Assembly: GCA_003527225.1 (NCBI GenBank)
Contig: DPXQ01000044.1
Coordinates: 93,911 to 157,910, forward strand
Source: Rhizobium sp.
GTDB lineage: Bacteria > Pseudomonadota > Alphaproteobacteria > Rhizobiales > Rhizobiaceae
Length of the DNA stretch: 64,000 nt
Direction of reading: 5' to 3'
Of the stretch, positions 27,382 through 37,873 are shown one piece after another. The notes below the pieces were generated by a model. The model was not told where the DNA came from. It made no database searches and saw nothing but the letters and a program-made list of their open reading frames with translations. Every line of letters begins with the position of its first letter. Position 1 is the stretch's first letter. A program made the position numbers and the translations under genes.

Positions 27382-28635
27382 TCAGCCCTTGACGAGCGTT
27401 GCCACCACTTCGACATGCGGTGTCCAGAGAAACTGGTCGATCGGCGTGACGCTCGTGATGCGGTAGCCGCCCTCGACAAGGATCGAAAGGTCGCGGGCAA
27501 GCGAGAGCGGATTGCAGCTGATGGCGATGATCTTCTTCACGGTCGAGCGCGCCAACTCCCGGCACTGCGCCTCGGCGCCGGCGCGGGGCGGATCGAAGAG
27601 GACGGCGTCGAAGACCTTCAACTCCTGCGTCATCAGCGGGCGGCGGAAAAGATCCCGTCTCTCGACTGAAACCGGTTTCAGCCCTTGCGTGTTGCGGGCC
27701 GCGTGGTCGAGCGCCTTCAGCGCCTTGTCCTCGGATTCCACCGCATGCACCTGTGCAATGCGCGCAAGCCTGAGGGCGAATGTCCCGACGCCTGCGAAGA
27801 GATCGGCGACGCGTTTCGCCTTGCCGACATGTTCCAGAGCAAGCCGCGCCATGGCCTCCTCGGCACCGACGGTCGCCTGCGTGAAGGCGCCTGGCGGGGG
27901 CGAAACCGTGACGCCGGAAAATTCGAGAAGCGGCTTGTGCGGCTCGATAAGCGTTTCGCCGTTGAGCGCGACACGAGCAATCCCGCGACGCGCAAGCGTG
28001 GTCTCGGTGACCGCGCGGCGTTCCTTGTCTCCGGGGGCCTTGATACCGTCGATTGCCACGTCGAGGCCCGAAAGCGTCTCGATCACGGTGATGCGGAACG
28101 GTTCGGCGCTGGTGGCCGACGCCATGCCGATCCGGCGCACGGCTTCGAGGCCGGCGAGAATGCCCGGCGAGGTGACCGGACATTCCTCGATTGCGACGAT
28201 GTGGTGGCTTTCGGCCTGGTTGAAGCCGATCAGCAATTCCTTCTCCGTGCGGCGCGCGGCGAAGACGACGCGACGGCGTTCGCCCGGATGGGCCTCGACG
28301 AGCTCGCCGACTTCCGCCGCGATGCCCTTCGATTTCAGCGCCGAGACGACCAGCGAGCGCTTGAAGTCGCGATAGGCGGGCTGTGCCAGATGCTGCAGCG
28401 AACAGCCGCCGCAGATGCCGCCCTTGCCGTCGGGGCCGAAATGCCGGCAGGCGGGCTCCACCCGGTCCTTGGACGTCTCGGCCATCGACATGATCGTGCC
28501 CTGGCTCTTCACGCGCGCAATGGCGACCTTTTCGCCCGGGAGCGCGAAAGGCACGTAGATCGGCCCCGAAGGGCCATGGACGATGCCGTCGCCCTGCGCG
28601 CCCAGGCTGTCGATGATCACTGTTTCCGTGCTCAT
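27382..28635 (-). CDS. RlmD/RumA-like RNA uracil-5 methyltransferase
   Basis: 417 residues. N-terminal TRAM-like domain (about 1-55), a cysteine cluster ACRHFGPDGKGGICGGC near 62-78 that probably holds a 4Fe-4S cluster, and a C-terminal SAM methyltransferase domain with ADLFAGVGTFALRLAR near 273-288, FDPPRAG, and the catalytic ISCNPLSLARDL near 373-384. The enzyme methylates C5 of a uracil in 23S rRNA, or possibly tRNA. The first Cys spacing differs from RumA, as in many alphaproteobacterial forms. It overlaps tlyA by four bases, so the two RNA methyltransferases are translationally coupled. Confidence 0.92.
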   Translation of the reverse strand: MSTETVIIDSLGAQGDGIVHGPSGPIYVPFALPGEKVAIARVKSQGTIMSMAETSKDRVEPACRHFGPDGKGGICGGCSLQHLAQPAYRDFKRSLVVSALKSKGIAAEVGELVEAHPGERRRVVFAARRTEKELLIGFNQAESHHIVAIEECPVTSPGILAGLEAVRRIGMASATSAEPFRITVIETLSGLDVAIDGIKAPGDKERRAVTETTLARRGIARVALNGETLIEPHKPLLEFSGVTVSPPPGAFTQATVGAEEAMARLALEHVGKAKRVADLFAGVGTFALRLARIAQVHAVESEDKALKALDHAARNTQGLKPVSVERRDLFRRPLMTQELKVFDAVLFDPPRAGAEAQCRELARSTVKKIIAISCNPLSLARDLSILVEGGYRITSVTPIDQFLWTPHVEVVATLVKG

Positions 28636-29384
28636 GGCTTTCTCCCCGCCAACAGGAATTCCTGGTTGCCGTCCCCGCCGGCAATCGGCGAGGGGATCAG
28701 CCCGAGGCTCGTCCAGCCCATGTCTTCGGTTAGCCAGCGTTCGAGTTCCGCGGCAACCTCGGGCGCGGTTTCCGGATCCTTAAGGAGCCCCGCCTTGCTG
28801 ATTGCGTCGCGGCCTGCCTCGAATTGAGGCTTGACCAGAAGCAGACAGTGCGCGCCGGGCTCCGCCAGTTCGAGCGCCGGAGCAAGCGCCAGCTTCAGCG
28901 AGATGAAGGAGACATCGGACACCAGAAAGGTGATCGCCCGGTTGCCGATATCCTCGGCTTCCAGATAGCGGGCGTTCAGCCCCTCGATATTGGTCGCTTT
29001 GGGATTGGCCGCCAGGCGCGGATGAAACTGCCCGTGACCGACATCGATCGCCGTTACATGGGCCGCCCCGCGCATCAGCAGCACCTCGGTGAAACCACCC
29101 GTCGAGGCGCCGACATCGAGGCATTCCTGACCGGCGGGATCGAGCCTGAAATGGTCGAGCCCCGCGACGAGCTTCAAGGCCGCGCGTGAGACATAGTCCT
29201 GCGCCGGATCGTCGATTTCGATCGTGGCGTCGGAGGCAAAGGTGAGGCTCGGCTTGGTCACGGTCTTGCCGTTGACGCGCACGGTTCCGCGCTGGATTGC
29301 ATCGCGCGCGCGCGAACGGCTGGCGACGAGATTGAGAGCGACCAGCAATTGATCGAGGCGTTGGTCTTCAGATGGATTGGACAT
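28632..29384 (-). CDS. tlyA: TlyA family rRNA 2'-O-methyltransferase / hemolysin-like
   Basis: 250 residues. N-terminal S4 RNA-binding domain (RLDQLLVALNLVASRSRARD, residues 9-28, through about 70). It is followed by an FtsJ-like domain with the SAM motif CLDVGASTGGFTEVLL near 90-105 and the Lys-Asp-Lys-Glu type residues in SRAALKLVAGL, LVSDVSFISL and LLVKPQFEAGRD. TlyA proteins 2'-O-methylate rRNA in the ribosomal subunits; older annotations call them hemolysins. It overlaps the downstream RlmD-like gene by four bases. In relatives this pair usually follows dxs, but here other genes lie between. Confidence 0.93.
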   Translation of the reverse strand: MSNPSEDQRLDQLLVALNLVASRSRARDAIQRGTVRVNGKTVTKPSLTFASDATIEIDDPAQDYVSRAALKLVAGLDHFRLDPAGQECLDVGASTGGFTEVLLMRGAAHVTAIDVGHGQFHPRLAANPKATNIEGLNARYLEAEDIGNRAITFLVSDVSFISLKLALAPALELAEPGAHCLLLVKPQFEAGRDAISKAGLLKDPETAPEVAAELERWLTEDMGWTSLGLIPSPIAGGDGNQEFLLAGRKP

Positions 29385-29578
29385 TGCCAGTCAATGGCGG
29401 TCCGCCGCCCTGGTTGCAAGCATTTTATTGGTGATCGCGTGTGCTGCCGATGGAATCCTTCGTTCCGGCGGCCATTTCGCTCTTGCGGCCACCCCCGTCA
29501 AATCTGGGCGATCGGCCTGATTGACTGCCAGCAAATTTCGTCGCTATCTGTCCCATGGTCTGGAAAAGGAATATCGCG

Positions 29579-30583
29579 ATGACGAAACGGATCTTGGCTT
29601 TTCTTGCCTGCGCGACGGCATGCCACCCGGCGATGGCCAACGACACCATGGCCGAACTCAAGACCGGTGGCCTCGTCTACGTTCAGACGAACGACGTCTC
29701 GATACAATCCGAGGAGCTGTACATTTCGCCGAGCCTCGTCCGGGTCGATTATGTGTTCCGCAACGACGGCGACAAGGATATCGTTTCCTACGTCGCCTTC
29801 CCGATGCCGGATATCACTGCTGGACCGGATTCAAGTGTCGCGATCGACAATGTCGAATCGGATAATTTCCTCGGCTTCACCGTGAGCCAGGACGGTCAGC
29901 CGATCACACCGGAACTGCAGCAGCGGGTCTATGCGACGGGCATAGACATGACCGAGGAGATCACGGCGCGCGGTGTGCCGCTCCTGCCTTATAGCGAGGC
30001 GACCTTCGCCGCGCTCGAGAAGCTTCCCCCAGAAGTCATCGCCGACTGGACTTCGCGCGGCCTGATCTTTGACGACGCCTATGACGCCGGCAAGGGCTGG
30101 GAGCATCATCCCATGCCGCTGTGGACGCTGAGGTCCGCCTACTGGTGGAAGACCACATTTCCGGCCGGCACGGATGTCCGCGTCCATCACGAATACAAGC
30201 CGAGCGTTGGCGCCACGACGACGATGACCTTCATTCAGGACGGTGAGCCGAGCGACTACAGCTACGAAGAATATACGAAGAAGTATTGCATCGACGACGA
30301 TTTCATGAAAACCGCCGCCAAGCTCGAAAAGGCGTCGAAGGACGGGACCGGCCCCTACTATTTCGAGAACTGGATTTCCTACGTCCTGACCACCGGCGCA
30401 AACTGGGGCGGGACGATCAAGCGCTTCAAGCTGACGGTCGACAAGGGAAGCCCGAAAAACTACGTCAGCTTCTGCGGCGAGGGGGTCAGGAAGGTCGGCA
30501 CCACGACCTTCGAGATGACGGCGGAGGATTTCTATCCCGAAAGGGACCTGAATCTCCTGCTGCTGGCACCGAGCGAGCAGTGA
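29579..30583 (+). CDS. DUF4424-family secreted protein
   Basis: 334 residues from the ATG at 29579, with AAGGAA about 8 bases upstream; an upstream ATG at 29555 is possible but lies before the ribosome binding site. Signal peptide 1-19 ending in AMA, so the product is periplasmic or secreted. The mature protein starts NDTMAELKTGGLVYVQTNDV and contains DYVFRNDGDKDIVSYVAFPM and NWISYVLTTGANWGGTIKRF, matching the DUF4424 family as I know it. No catalytic residues are known. Two Cys in the second half could pair. It is monocistronic and divergent from tlyA, with 194 bp between. Confidence 0.85.
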   Translation: MTKRILAFLACATACHPAMANDTMAELKTGGLVYVQTNDVSIQSEELYISPSLVRVDYVFRNDGDKDIVSYVAFPMPDITAGPDSSVAIDNVESDNFLGFTVSQDGQPITPELQQRVYATGIDMTEEITARGVPLLPYSEATFAALEKLPPEVIADWTSRGLIFDDAYDAGKGWEHHPMPLWTLRSAYWWKTTFPAGTDVRVHHEYKPSVGATTTMTFIQDGEPSDYSYEEYTKKYCIDDDFMKTAAKLEKASKDGTGPYYFENWISYVLTTGANWGGTIKRFKLTVDKGSPKNYVSFCGEGVRKVGTTTFEMTAEDFYPERDLNLLLLAPSEQ

Positions 30584-30804
30584 TCTGCGGCATCAGGTCG
30601 CTCTTATGAAATATATCCTGGCCCGCTAACGAATCTTAAGGGCTACCTCGGGCAGATTGGGGCGATTGTTAGTTTCGTCGCACCCCGGGCGAGCCATGAA
30701 GGCCTTCGCTTCGGCGAAAATCCGATCATGTTCATGTTGTGCGCGCCGGTCTCCCTGACCGCGCGGCCGTTCGCTTGACCTCTTGGAGCGTGAAAGAAAC
30801 TCGC

Positions 30805-32781
30805 ATGTCCCTCAAGAACCTGTCGCTGAGTAAGAAACTGATCCTGACCTTCGTTGCAATCATGGCGGGATGCTTCGTCGCGTCCGCAGTGGTTTTCCTG
30901 CAGGCGCGCAACGCCAAGCTCGCCTCTCTGGAGCAGGTGCGCGCGGACCAGATCCTGGCAAGTGTCGACAACGCCCTTGAAGCAATGCTCGATCAGGCCG
31001 TCAATCAGCGCGGCTATCTGCTGTTTCGCAGTGAAAGCACCTACAAGGATGTGTTCACGCAGCGCGAAAACATGCTGAACTTCATCGCTGAGGCCAAGAA
31101 GCTTGCTGCAGGCGATGCGGCGCTCATCCAGTCGCTCGACGCGATGAAGAACGCGGCCGATGTCTTCCACACACAACTGACCGAGCCGCAGCTTGCCGCC
31201 CGCAAAGACACCGAGGCGCCGATTTCCGAAATCATCGAGATCGGTCGCAACGCGTCGAAAGGCCAGCTTGACGAGTTCCGGGAGGCCGCCGCCAAGATCA
31301 AAAAGGATGTCCTAGCCCTGACCGAGAAGACCCGGGCCGTCCAGGCGAGCGCCCATTTCGACATTGAAATGGCTCTCCTCTTCGGGGGAGCCATCGCCGG
31401 CGGTGTTGCAGTGGTCCTGATCTGGCTGCTGTCGCGGTCTATCGTAACCCCGATCGTCGGAATGACATCCGCGATGACCCGCCTTGCCGGTGGTGAGCAC
31501 GAGATCGACGTGCCCGCGCTCGATCGCGGCGACGAGGTCGGCCAGATGGCCAAGGCCGTGCTCGTATTCAAAGATGCGGCGGTGGAAAAGTTGCGCCTCT
31601 CCAATGAAACGGACGCCATGCGCCGCCAGGCTGAGCAGGAGCGTCAGGCCGCCGAAGCCGAGAAGGCCCGCGAGGCCGAGGAGATCGCCTTCGCCATGGA
31701 TCAGTTGGCAACGGGTCTCACCGCCCTTGCCGATGGCAATGTCGCATTCCGCATCCGCACCTCGTTTGCGGCCCGCCTCGATGCCCTGCGCGAAAACTTC
31801 AACAATTCGCTCGACAAGCTTCAGGCAGCCCTGCAATCGGTCGGCCAGAATGCCGAGGCGATCAATGCCGGGGCCGCCGAGATCCGCGCCTCCGCCGACG
31901 ATCTTGCCAAGCGCACCGAACAACAGGCAGCCTCCGTCGAGGAAACGGCGGCCGCCCTCGAGCAAGTGACGACGACGGTCAGGGACACAGCGAAGCGCGC
32001 CGAGGATGTCGGCGAATTGGTGGCCCGCACCCGCGACGGTGCCGAGCGCTCGGGTGTCGTGGTTCGCAACGCCGTGTCCGCCATGACCGATATCGAGAAG
32101 TCTTCCGGTGAAATCGGCAATATCATTGGCGTGATCGAGGATATCGCCTTCCAGACCAACCTTTTGGCGCTGAATGCCGGCGTCGAGGCGGCACGCGCGG
32201 GCGATGCCGGCAAGGGCTTTGCTGTCGTCGCGCAGGAAGTACGCGAACTCGCCCAGCGTTCGGCCAATGCCGCCAAGGAGATCAAGGCCCTGATCACCGC
32301 TTCCCGCGCGCAGGTCGGCAATGGTGTCTCGCTCGTTGGCGAAACCGGCACGGAGCTCGAAAAGATCGTTGTCGCCGTGCAGGAAATCAGCCAGCATGTC
32401 TCTGCCATCGTGACGACGGCGCGCGAACAGTCGACGGGCCTGCAGGAAATCAACACCGCCGTGAACACCATGGATCAGGGCACGCAGCAGAATGCCGCCA
32501 TGGTCGAACAGCAGACTGCCGCCAGCCACTCGCTGGCTTCGGAAGCAGCGGCGCTGAAGGGTCTTCTTGCCCAGTTCAACTTCGGCGAGATGCAGACGGC
32601 GCGTGTAACCCGGACATCCGCTCCGGCACCCGCCGCCCCTGCGAAACGCGTGAGTGCACCTGCGCCGGCGACCCCTGCGGCAAAGCCGGCGGCGTCGCCC
32701 GCCCGGGCGCTGGCAAGCCGCCTTACGAACGCCTTCGGTGGCGGCGGCAGCAGCGTCAAGCAGGAATGGTCGGAATTCTGA
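30805..32781 (+). CDS. methyl-accepting chemotaxis protein, CHASE3 sensor
   Basis: 658 residues from the ATG at 30805. First membrane helix about residues 12-34, then a helical periplasmic domain of about 150 residues with QAVNQRGYLLFRSESTYKDV, typical of CHASE3. The second helix lies near 190-212, followed by a HAMP (SRSIVTPIVGMTSAMTRLAG) and a second HAMP-like stretch. The MA domain contains the signalling tip [20 protein letters not shown] near 455-474. The tail is Ala/Pro-rich and ends EWSEF, an aromatic pentapeptide like those that tether the adaptation enzymes CheR and CheB. The ligand is unknown. It converges on dxs. Confidence 0.95.
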   Translation: MSLKNLSLSKKLILTFVAIMAGCFVASAVVFLQARNAKLASLEQVRADQILASVDNALEAMLDQAVNQRGYLLFRSESTYKDVFTQRENMLNFIAEAKKLAAGDAALIQSLDAMKNAADVFHTQLTEPQLAARKDTEAPISEIIEIGRNASKGQLDEFREAAAKIKKDVLALTEKTRAVQASAHFDIEMALLFGGAIAGGVAVVLIWLLSRSIVTPIVGMTSAMTRLAGGEHEIDVPALDRGDEVGQMAKAVLVFKDAAVEKLRLSNETDAMRRQAEQERQAAEAEKAREAEEIAFAMDQLATGLTALADGNVAFRIRTSFAARLDALRENFNNSLDKLQAALQSVGQNAEAINAGAAEIRASADDLAKRTEQQAASVEETAAALEQVTTTVRDTAKRAEDVGELVARTRDGAERSGVVVRNAVSAMTDIEKSSGEIGNIIGVIEDIAFQTNLLALNAGVEAARAGDAGKGFAVVAQEVRELAQRSANAAKEIKALITASRAQVGNGVSLVGETGTELEKIVVAVQEISQHVSAIVTTAREQSTGLQEINTAVNTMDQGTQQNAAMVEQQTAASHSLASEAAALKGLLAQFNFGEMQTARVTRTSAPAPAAPAKRVSAPAPATPAAKPAASPARALASRLTNAFGGGGSSVKQEWSEF

Positions 32782-32792
32782 TCTGCAACTCT

Positions 32793-32814
32793 ACCTCCCT
32801 CTTGAGGGAAGGGT
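32793..32814. terminator. possible bidirectional terminator between chemoreceptor and dxs
   Basis: ACCTCCCT and AGGGAAGGGT form a 7-bp stem with one bulged A and a CTTG loop. It lies in the 37-bp gap between the convergent stop codons of the chemoreceptor gene and dxs. No strong T run follows, so efficiency is uncertain. Confidence 0.4.
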
Positions 32815-32818
32815 AATC

Positions 32819-34774
32819 TTACACCGCCGCGCCGAGCCCGAGACCCTTCTGGCCAAGCGCGGCGAAAACCGTCGTCACGATCCCTGCGCTGTCCAGCCCG
32901 GCCTTGGCATACATGACCTCGGGCTTGGCCTGATCCATCCAGATATCCGGCAGCACCAGCGGGCGAACCTTGAGCCCGTGGTCGAGAAGCCCTTCTGTGG
33001 CAAGGAAATGCAGGACCTGGCTTCCGAAGCCGCCGATCGAGCCCTCCTCGACAGTCACGAGCACCGCGTGTTCGCGGGCAAGACGGCGAATGAGGTCGTG
33101 GTCGAGCGGCTTTGCGAAGCGCGCATCCGCGACGGTCGTCGAAAGACCGGCTGCGTCGAGGTCTTCCGCCGCCAGCAGGCAATCGGCGAGCCTCGTCCCG
33201 AAGGAGAGCAGCGCAACCTTGGTGCCTTCCTTGACGATGCGGCCCTTGCCGATCTCGAGGATTTCGCCGCGCTCCGGCAATTGCACGCCAACCCCCTCGC
33301 CGCGCGGATAGCGGAACGAGATCGGGCCTTCGTCATAGGCGGCCGCGGTGCGTACCATATGCTTCAGTTCGGCCTCGTCGGCGGCGGCCATGACGATGAA
33401 GCCCGGCAGGCATGACAGGAAGGCGGTGTCGAAGGAGCCCGCATGGGTCGGCCCGTCGGCGCCGACGAAGCCGGCGCGGTCGATGGGGAAACGGACCGGG
33501 AGACCCTGGATCGCCACGTCATGCACGACCTGGTCATAGCCGCGCTGCAGGAAGGTGGAATAGAGCGCGCAGAACGGCTTGAAGCCTTCCGCCGCGAGTC
33601 CTGCCGCGAAGGTCACGGCATGCTGCTCGGCAATGCCGACGTCGAAGGTGCGGTCCGGAAATGCCAATGCCAACTTGTCGATCCCGGTGCCCGATGGCAT
33701 GGCGGCGGTGATGCCGACGATCTTCTCGTCGAGCGCCGCTTCCTGCACGAGCGTTTCTCCGAAGACCGTGGTGTAGCTCGGCGCGTTCGGCTTGGCCTTG
33801 GCCTGGGTTCCGGTGATGACGTCGAACTTGTTGACGCCGTGATACTTGTCGGCGGCGGCCTCCGCCGGCGGATAGCCCTTGCCCTTCTGGGTGACGACGT
33901 GGATCAGCACCGGACCCTTGGCATTGTCGCGCACATTGCGCAGGACCGGCAGCAGGTGGTCGAAGGAATGGCCATCGATCGGCCCGATATGATAGAAGCC
34001 GAGCTCCTCGAACATGGTGCCGCCGGTGACATAGCCGCGTGCATGCTCGACCGCCCGGGTGATCGCCCGGTCGACGCTCTTGCCCAGATAGGCGGTCAGT
34101 TTCTTGCCGAAATCGCGGAAGCCCATATAGGTACGGCCGGATGCGAGCCGCGCCAGATAGGCGCTCATGGCGCCGGTCGGCGGCGCGATCGACATGTCGT
34201 TGTCGTTGAGGATGACGATCAGCCGCGCATCGAGCGCGCCGGCATTGTTGAGCGCCTCATAGGCCATGCCCGCCGACATGGCGCCATCGCCGATGACGGC
34301 GATCACGTTGCGGTCGGTGTGGCTCAGTTCGGCGGCGACCGCCATGCCGAGGCCAGCCGAGATCGAGGTCGAGGAATGGGCCGCGCCGAACGGATCGTAT
34401 TCGCTTTCCGCGCGCTTGGTAAATCCGGAAAGCCCGCCTTCCTGACGAAGTGTGCGGATGCGGTCACGCCTGCCGGTCAGGATCTTGTGCGGATAGCATT
34501 GATGCCCGACATCGAAGATCAGCCGGTCGTCCGGGGTATTGAAAACCTTGTGGATGGCGATCGTCAGTTCGACCACGCCCAGCCCGGCGCCGAGATGGCC
34601 CCCCGTGCGCGATACCGCGTCGATCATCTCGTCACGCAGTTCGCGCGCGAGCGCCGGCAGTTCGCGGTCGTCCAGGTGCCGCAGGTCGGCAGGCAGCTTG
34701 ACCTTGTCCAGCAGGGGCGTTTCTGGCAGCGATGTCACGGGCTCGGGCCTCTTTGTCGTTTCGTCATTACACAC
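32819..34774 (-). CDS. dxs: 1-deoxy-D-xylulose-5-phosphate synthase
   Basis: 651 residues, beginning with GTG at 34774 and AGGA 5 bases upstream. First step of the MEP isoprenoid pathway: thiamine diphosphate-dependent condensation of pyruvate and glyceraldehyde 3-phosphate in the cytoplasm. The thiamine diphosphate motif is [18 protein letters not shown] near residues 160-177, and the transketolase pyrimidine-binding domain has [15 protein letters not shown] near 430-444. The C-terminal transketolase domain is complete. In related genomes dxs lies between xseB and tlyA; here it is separated from both by chemotaxis and transport genes. Confidence 0.97.
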   Translation of the reverse strand: MCNDETTKRPEPVTSLPETPLLDKVKLPADLRHLDDRELPALARELRDEMIDAVSRTGGHLGAGLGVVELTIAIHKVFNTPDDRLIFDVGHQCYPHKILTGRRDRIRTLRQEGGLSGFTKRAESEYDPFGAAHSSTSISAGLGMAVAAELSHTDRNVIAVIGDGAMSAGMAYEALNNAGALDARLIVILNDNDMSIAPPTGAMSAYLARLASGRTYMGFRDFGKKLTAYLGKSVDRAITRAVEHARGYVTGGTMFEELGFYHIGPIDGHSFDHLLPVLRNVRDNAKGPVLIHVVTQKGKGYPPAEAAADKYHGVNKFDVITGTQAKAKPNAPSYTTVFGETLVQEAALDEKIVGITAAMPSGTGIDKLALAFPDRTFDVGIAEQHAVTFAAGLAAEGFKPFCALYSTFLQRGYDQVVHDVAIQGLPVRFPIDRAGFVGADGPTHAGSFDTAFLSCLPGFIVMAAADEAELKHMVRTAAAYDEGPISFRYPRGEGVGVQLPERGEILEIGKGRIVKEGTKVALLSFGTRLADCLLAAEDLDAAGLSTTVADARFAKPLDHDLIRRLAREHAVLVTVEEGSIGGFGSQVLHFLATEGLLDHGLKVRPLVLPDIWMDQAKPEVMYAKAGLDSAGIVTTVFAALGQKGLGLGAAV

Positions 34775-34848
34775 GGATCCTGCGCCTTTACTGATTTATC
34801 CGCTGAGGCAAAAGCATCGGAAGGGCCAGTGTCCCGTCTATATAGAAG

Positions 34849-35775
34849 CTAAAAGCCCTCGGGCAAAGGGACAAACTCTTCTTCGTCCCCCGGAACGATG
34901 TCGAAGCGCCCGGTTCGCCACTCTTCCTTGGCCTTCTCGATCCTTTCCTTGGACGAGGATACGAAATTCCACCAGATGTGACGCTTGGACGGCATCGCCG
35001 CGCCGCCGAACAGCATGAGGTGGCAGCCACGTTCGCCAGTGGAAAGCGTGATTGCGTCGCCGGGCCGGAAAACGAGAAGCTGGTCGGCCGAAAACAGGTC
35101 TCCGGCGATTTCGACCTCTCCGGAGAGCACATAGACCGCGCGTTCCTCGTGGCTGGCATCGAACGGGAAGCCGGCGCCCGGCATGAGTGTCAGGTCGACA
35201 TAAAGTGTATCGGAAAGGACCTTCACCGGCGAGGTGAGCCCGCCGAGGCTACCGATCACCACGCGTCCGCTTGCGCCGCCGGCATCGAACATCGGCATCC
35301 TGGTCTTCTCCGTATGGGCAAAGGCCGGGTCGATTTCTTCCTTGTCGTCGGGCAATGCCAGCCAGGTCTGCAAGCCCGAGATCGACAGCGGGCCGCCGCG
35401 CAGGTTTTCGGGCGTGCGTTCCGAGTGCACGATGCCACGGCCCGCCGTCATCAGGTTGATGTCGCCCGGCTCGATCACCAGTTCGGTGCCGAGGCTGTCG
35501 CGATGCTTGATCTCTCCGTCGAACAGGTAGGTTACGGTGGACAGGCCGATATGCGGGTGAGGGCGCACGTCGAGCGCCTCACCGGCCTTCAGGATCGCCG
35601 GTCCCATGCGGTCGAAGAAGATGAACGGGCCGACAAGCCGACGCCTCGCCGTCGGCAGCGCGCGGCGCACGGCAAAGCCGCCGATATCGCTCGAGCGCGG
35701 AATGATCAGTTGTTCGATGGCGTCGCAGCCAAAGGGGTCGCCGGCGATGGGATCGGGTCCTGGAAAAAACGACAT
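34849..35775 (-). CDS. pirin family protein
   Basis: 308 residues. Two cupin folds. The N-terminal one has the metal-site motif RPHPHIGLSTVTYLFDGEIK near residues 70-89 and the later GRGIVHSE near 113-120, supplying three His and one Glu as in pirins. The C-terminal cupin contains ERAVYVLSGEVEIAGDLF. Bacterial pirins act as quercetinase-like dioxygenases or as redox-sensitive partners of metabolic enzymes, and the role here is undetermined. Cytoplasmic. It lies 75 bp upstream of dxs on the same strand and may share its transcript. Confidence 0.93.
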   Translation of the reverse strand: MSFFPGPDPIAGDPFGCDAIEQLIIPRSSDIGGFAVRRALPTARRRLVGPFIFFDRMGPAILKAGEALDVRPHPHIGLSTVTYLFDGEIKHRDSLGTELVIEPGDINLMTAGRGIVHSERTPENLRGGPLSISGLQTWLALPDDKEEIDPAFAHTEKTRMPMFDAGGASGRVVIGSLGGLTSPVKVLSDTLYVDLTLMPGAGFPFDASHEERAVYVLSGEVEIAGDLFSADQLLVFRPGDAITLSTGERGCHLMLFGGAAMPSKRHIWWNFVSSSKERIEKAKEEWRTGRFDIVPGDEEEFVPLPEGF

Positions 35776-35851
35776 CGGATTTCCTTTCGGGAAAGATCAT
35801 AGTTCCCTGCGCGCCGCACCCGCAACTCAAATCATCCTGGTGGATTGCGAG

Positions 35852-35881
35852 CAAAGAAAAACCCCCGGATCTCTCCGAGGG
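35852..35881 (-). terminator. Rho-independent terminator of the 4HB chemoreceptor gene
   Basis: Stem 35862-35869 with 35874-35881 (8 bp including one G-U) around a 4-base loop. On the minus strand it is followed by TTTTTCTTT. It lies 43 bp past the stop codon at 35924 and before the pirin gene. Confidence 0.8.
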
Positions 35882-35923
35882 CTGTCGTCAGTATCCTGCG
35901 CCGCGAGGTGGAGCGCCCGGTTC

Positions 35924-37873
35924 TCAGAACTCTTCCCAGCTTTCGTCGGCCACGGCCGCATTGCCGTGCGAGACAGCGGCCCTGCGGGTAGCAGGCTCCG
36001 GTTGGCGGTGCGAACCGGTCGCGCGTGCCGGGGCTGCCATGGCATGCGCCGTCTGACGAAGGGCGGCGGATTGGACGGAGGCCGTGCCGTCCAGTTTGAA
36101 CTGGGCCACAAGGTCGCGCAGTTTCGCCGCTTCCATTGCCAGGCTCGAGCTGGCAGCGGTCGATTGCTCAACCATTGCCGCATTCTGCTGAGTCGTCTGA
36201 TCCATCGAATTGACGGCCGTGTTGACTTCAGCGAGCCCCAGGGACTGTTCCTTCGCCGAGGTGGCGATCGAATCCATGTGCTGGTTGATCTGGGCAATGA
36301 AGTTGCCGATGGATTTCAGGGCGACACCGGTATCGCGCACCAACTTGACACCGCTCTCCACCTCGGAAGACGAGTTCTGGATCAGGCCTTTGATCTCCTT
36401 TGCCGCCTGTGCCGAGCGCTGGGCGAGCTCACGCACTTCCTGGGCAACCACGGCAAAACCCTTGCCGGCGTCACCGGCACGGGCGGCCTCCACGCCGGCG
36501 TTGAGGGCCAGCAGGTTGGTCTGGAAGGCGATTTCGTCGATGACGCCGATGATGTTGGAAATCTGCTGCGAGGATTCCTCGATCCGGCGCATCGCCTCTT
36601 CGGCATGCGAAACGACCTCGGCGGATTTCGCCGCCCCGTCGTTCGCCTGCGTGGCGACGGTGCGCGCTTCGTCGGTCCGTTTGGTCGAAGAGTTCACATT
36701 GGCGGTGATCTGGTCGAGCGCGGCGGCAGTCTCCTCGAGCGAGGCAGCCTGTTGCTCGGTGCGCTTGGAGAGGTCCTGCGCGCCGGAGGCGATCTCGCGG
36801 GTGCCGTTGTCCATGGTGTTTATGCTCTCATGGATCGCCGACATGGCCGAGCCCAACTGCCGGACGGACTGGTTGAAATCGTGGCGCAGTGCCTCGAAAT
36901 CCGCGGCAAAGGCGTCGTCGAGCTGGAAGGCGAGATCGCCGGAGGCAAGGCGCTTCAGCCCCGCGGCGAGGCCCGACGTGGCAACCCGCATGCGTTCCGC
37001 GGCTTCTGCCTCTGCGCGCTCCTGATTGGCGATCCGGTCCTGTTCGACCTGCTTGCGGGCTTGTTCCGCTTCCTGTTCGAGGCGCTTGTTGGTGATCGCC
37101 GCCTGGCGGAACACTTCGACGGCCCCGGCCATTTCACCAATCTCGTCGGCGCGTCCGGCAAAGGGGATCTCCGATGCGGTGTCGCCATCGGCAAGTGCGC
37201 GCATGGAGCCCGTGATGCGCTGGATTGGATTGGCGATACCACCGATCGCGAAGAAGATGGCGGAACCGATGATCAGGCCTGCCAGGCCGGCGATGGAGAA
37301 CACCAGGACCTTGATCGACCCGAAGCTGCCCCTGGCAGTCTCGTGGGCGTGATCTGCTTCGGCCAGATTGTAGTCAACCAGTGCGTCGATCGTCTGGTCG
37401 CCCAGGTCGGCGTATTTCAGCATTTCCCCATTGAATAGGGCCTTTGCTTCTTCGGACTTGCCATCGCGCGAAAGGGCGATCATCTGTCCGCCGAACTCGG
37501 TATATTTGTCGAGTGCCACAACAATGCCGTCGATCAACTGCCGCTCCTTGTCGGAGGAAACCATGCCGTCCGAATAAGTCTTGATCAGCCCGCGCTGGAA
37601 AGCGACGTATTCCTTGGCGTCGTTTTCCGCCGCGTCCTTCTCGGATGGCGTTGTGCCGAGGATGTGTCGTGCATAGGAGAGCTTTATGTCCACCATGCCC
37701 TTGTCCATGAGGCGGACCTGATTGACAGACGGCAACTGGCCGTCGGCAATTTCGGTCGTGTCTTTGAAGATCGCAGAGATCCCGGATATCGCGATCCAGG
37801 AGAGCCCGCCGGTAACAAGCATGATCGTTGTCAGCATCACTATCAGTGATGTCTTTATCGTCGGCCGTTTCAT
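35924..37873 (-). CDS. methyl-accepting chemotaxis protein, four-helix-bundle sensor
   Basis: 649 residues; the start at 37873 has AAAGGAAAG about 3 bases upstream. First membrane helix about 9-30, a periplasmic four-helix-bundle (4HB_MCP) domain about 32-185, and a second helix about 188-210 ([20 protein letters not shown]). HAMP begins [20 protein letters not shown]. The MA domain carries [20 protein letters not shown] near 455-474. The C-terminus is a basic, flexible linker ending ESWEEF, a likely CheR/CheB tether. It is a separate transcription unit, ending at a hairpin. The ligand is not predictable. Confidence 0.95.
   Translation of the reverse strand: MKRPTIKTSLIVMLTTIMLVTGGLSWIAISGISAIFKDTTEIADGQLPSVNQVRLMDKGMVDIKLSYARHILGTTPSEKDAAENDAKEYVAFQRGLIKTYSDGMVSSDKERQLIDGIVVALDKYTEFGGQMIALSRDGKSEEAKALFNGEMLKYADLGDQTIDALVDYNLAEADHAHETARGSFGSIKVLVFSIAGLAGLIIGSAIFFAIGGIANPIQRITGSMRALADGDTASEIPFAGRADEIGEMAGAVEVFRQAAITNKRLEQEAEQARKQVEQDRIANQERAEAEAAERMRVATSGLAAGLKRLASGDLAFQLDDAFAADFEALRHDFNQSVRQLGSAMSAIHESINTMDNGTREIASGAQDLSKRTEQQAASLEETAAALDQITANVNSSTKRTDEARTVATQANDGAAKSAEVVSHAEEAMRRIEESSQQISNIIGVIDEIAFQTNLLALNAGVEAARAGDAGKGFAVVAQEVRELAQRSAQAAKEIKGLIQNSSSEVESGVKLVRDTGVALKSIGNFIAQINQHMDSIATSAKEQSLGLAEVNTAVNSMDQTTQQNAAMVEQSTAASSSLAMEAAKLRDLVAQFKLDGTASVQSAALRQTAHAMAAPARATGSHRQPEPATRRAAVSHGNAAVADESWEEF

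Noticed and set aside
33443..34852. 469-codon open frame antisense to dxs, and similar long frames opposite the 4HB chemoreceptor (35606-37438) and aroC (59532-60557)
   Set aside because: Each is opposite a well-supported gene and has no own motifs or start signal.
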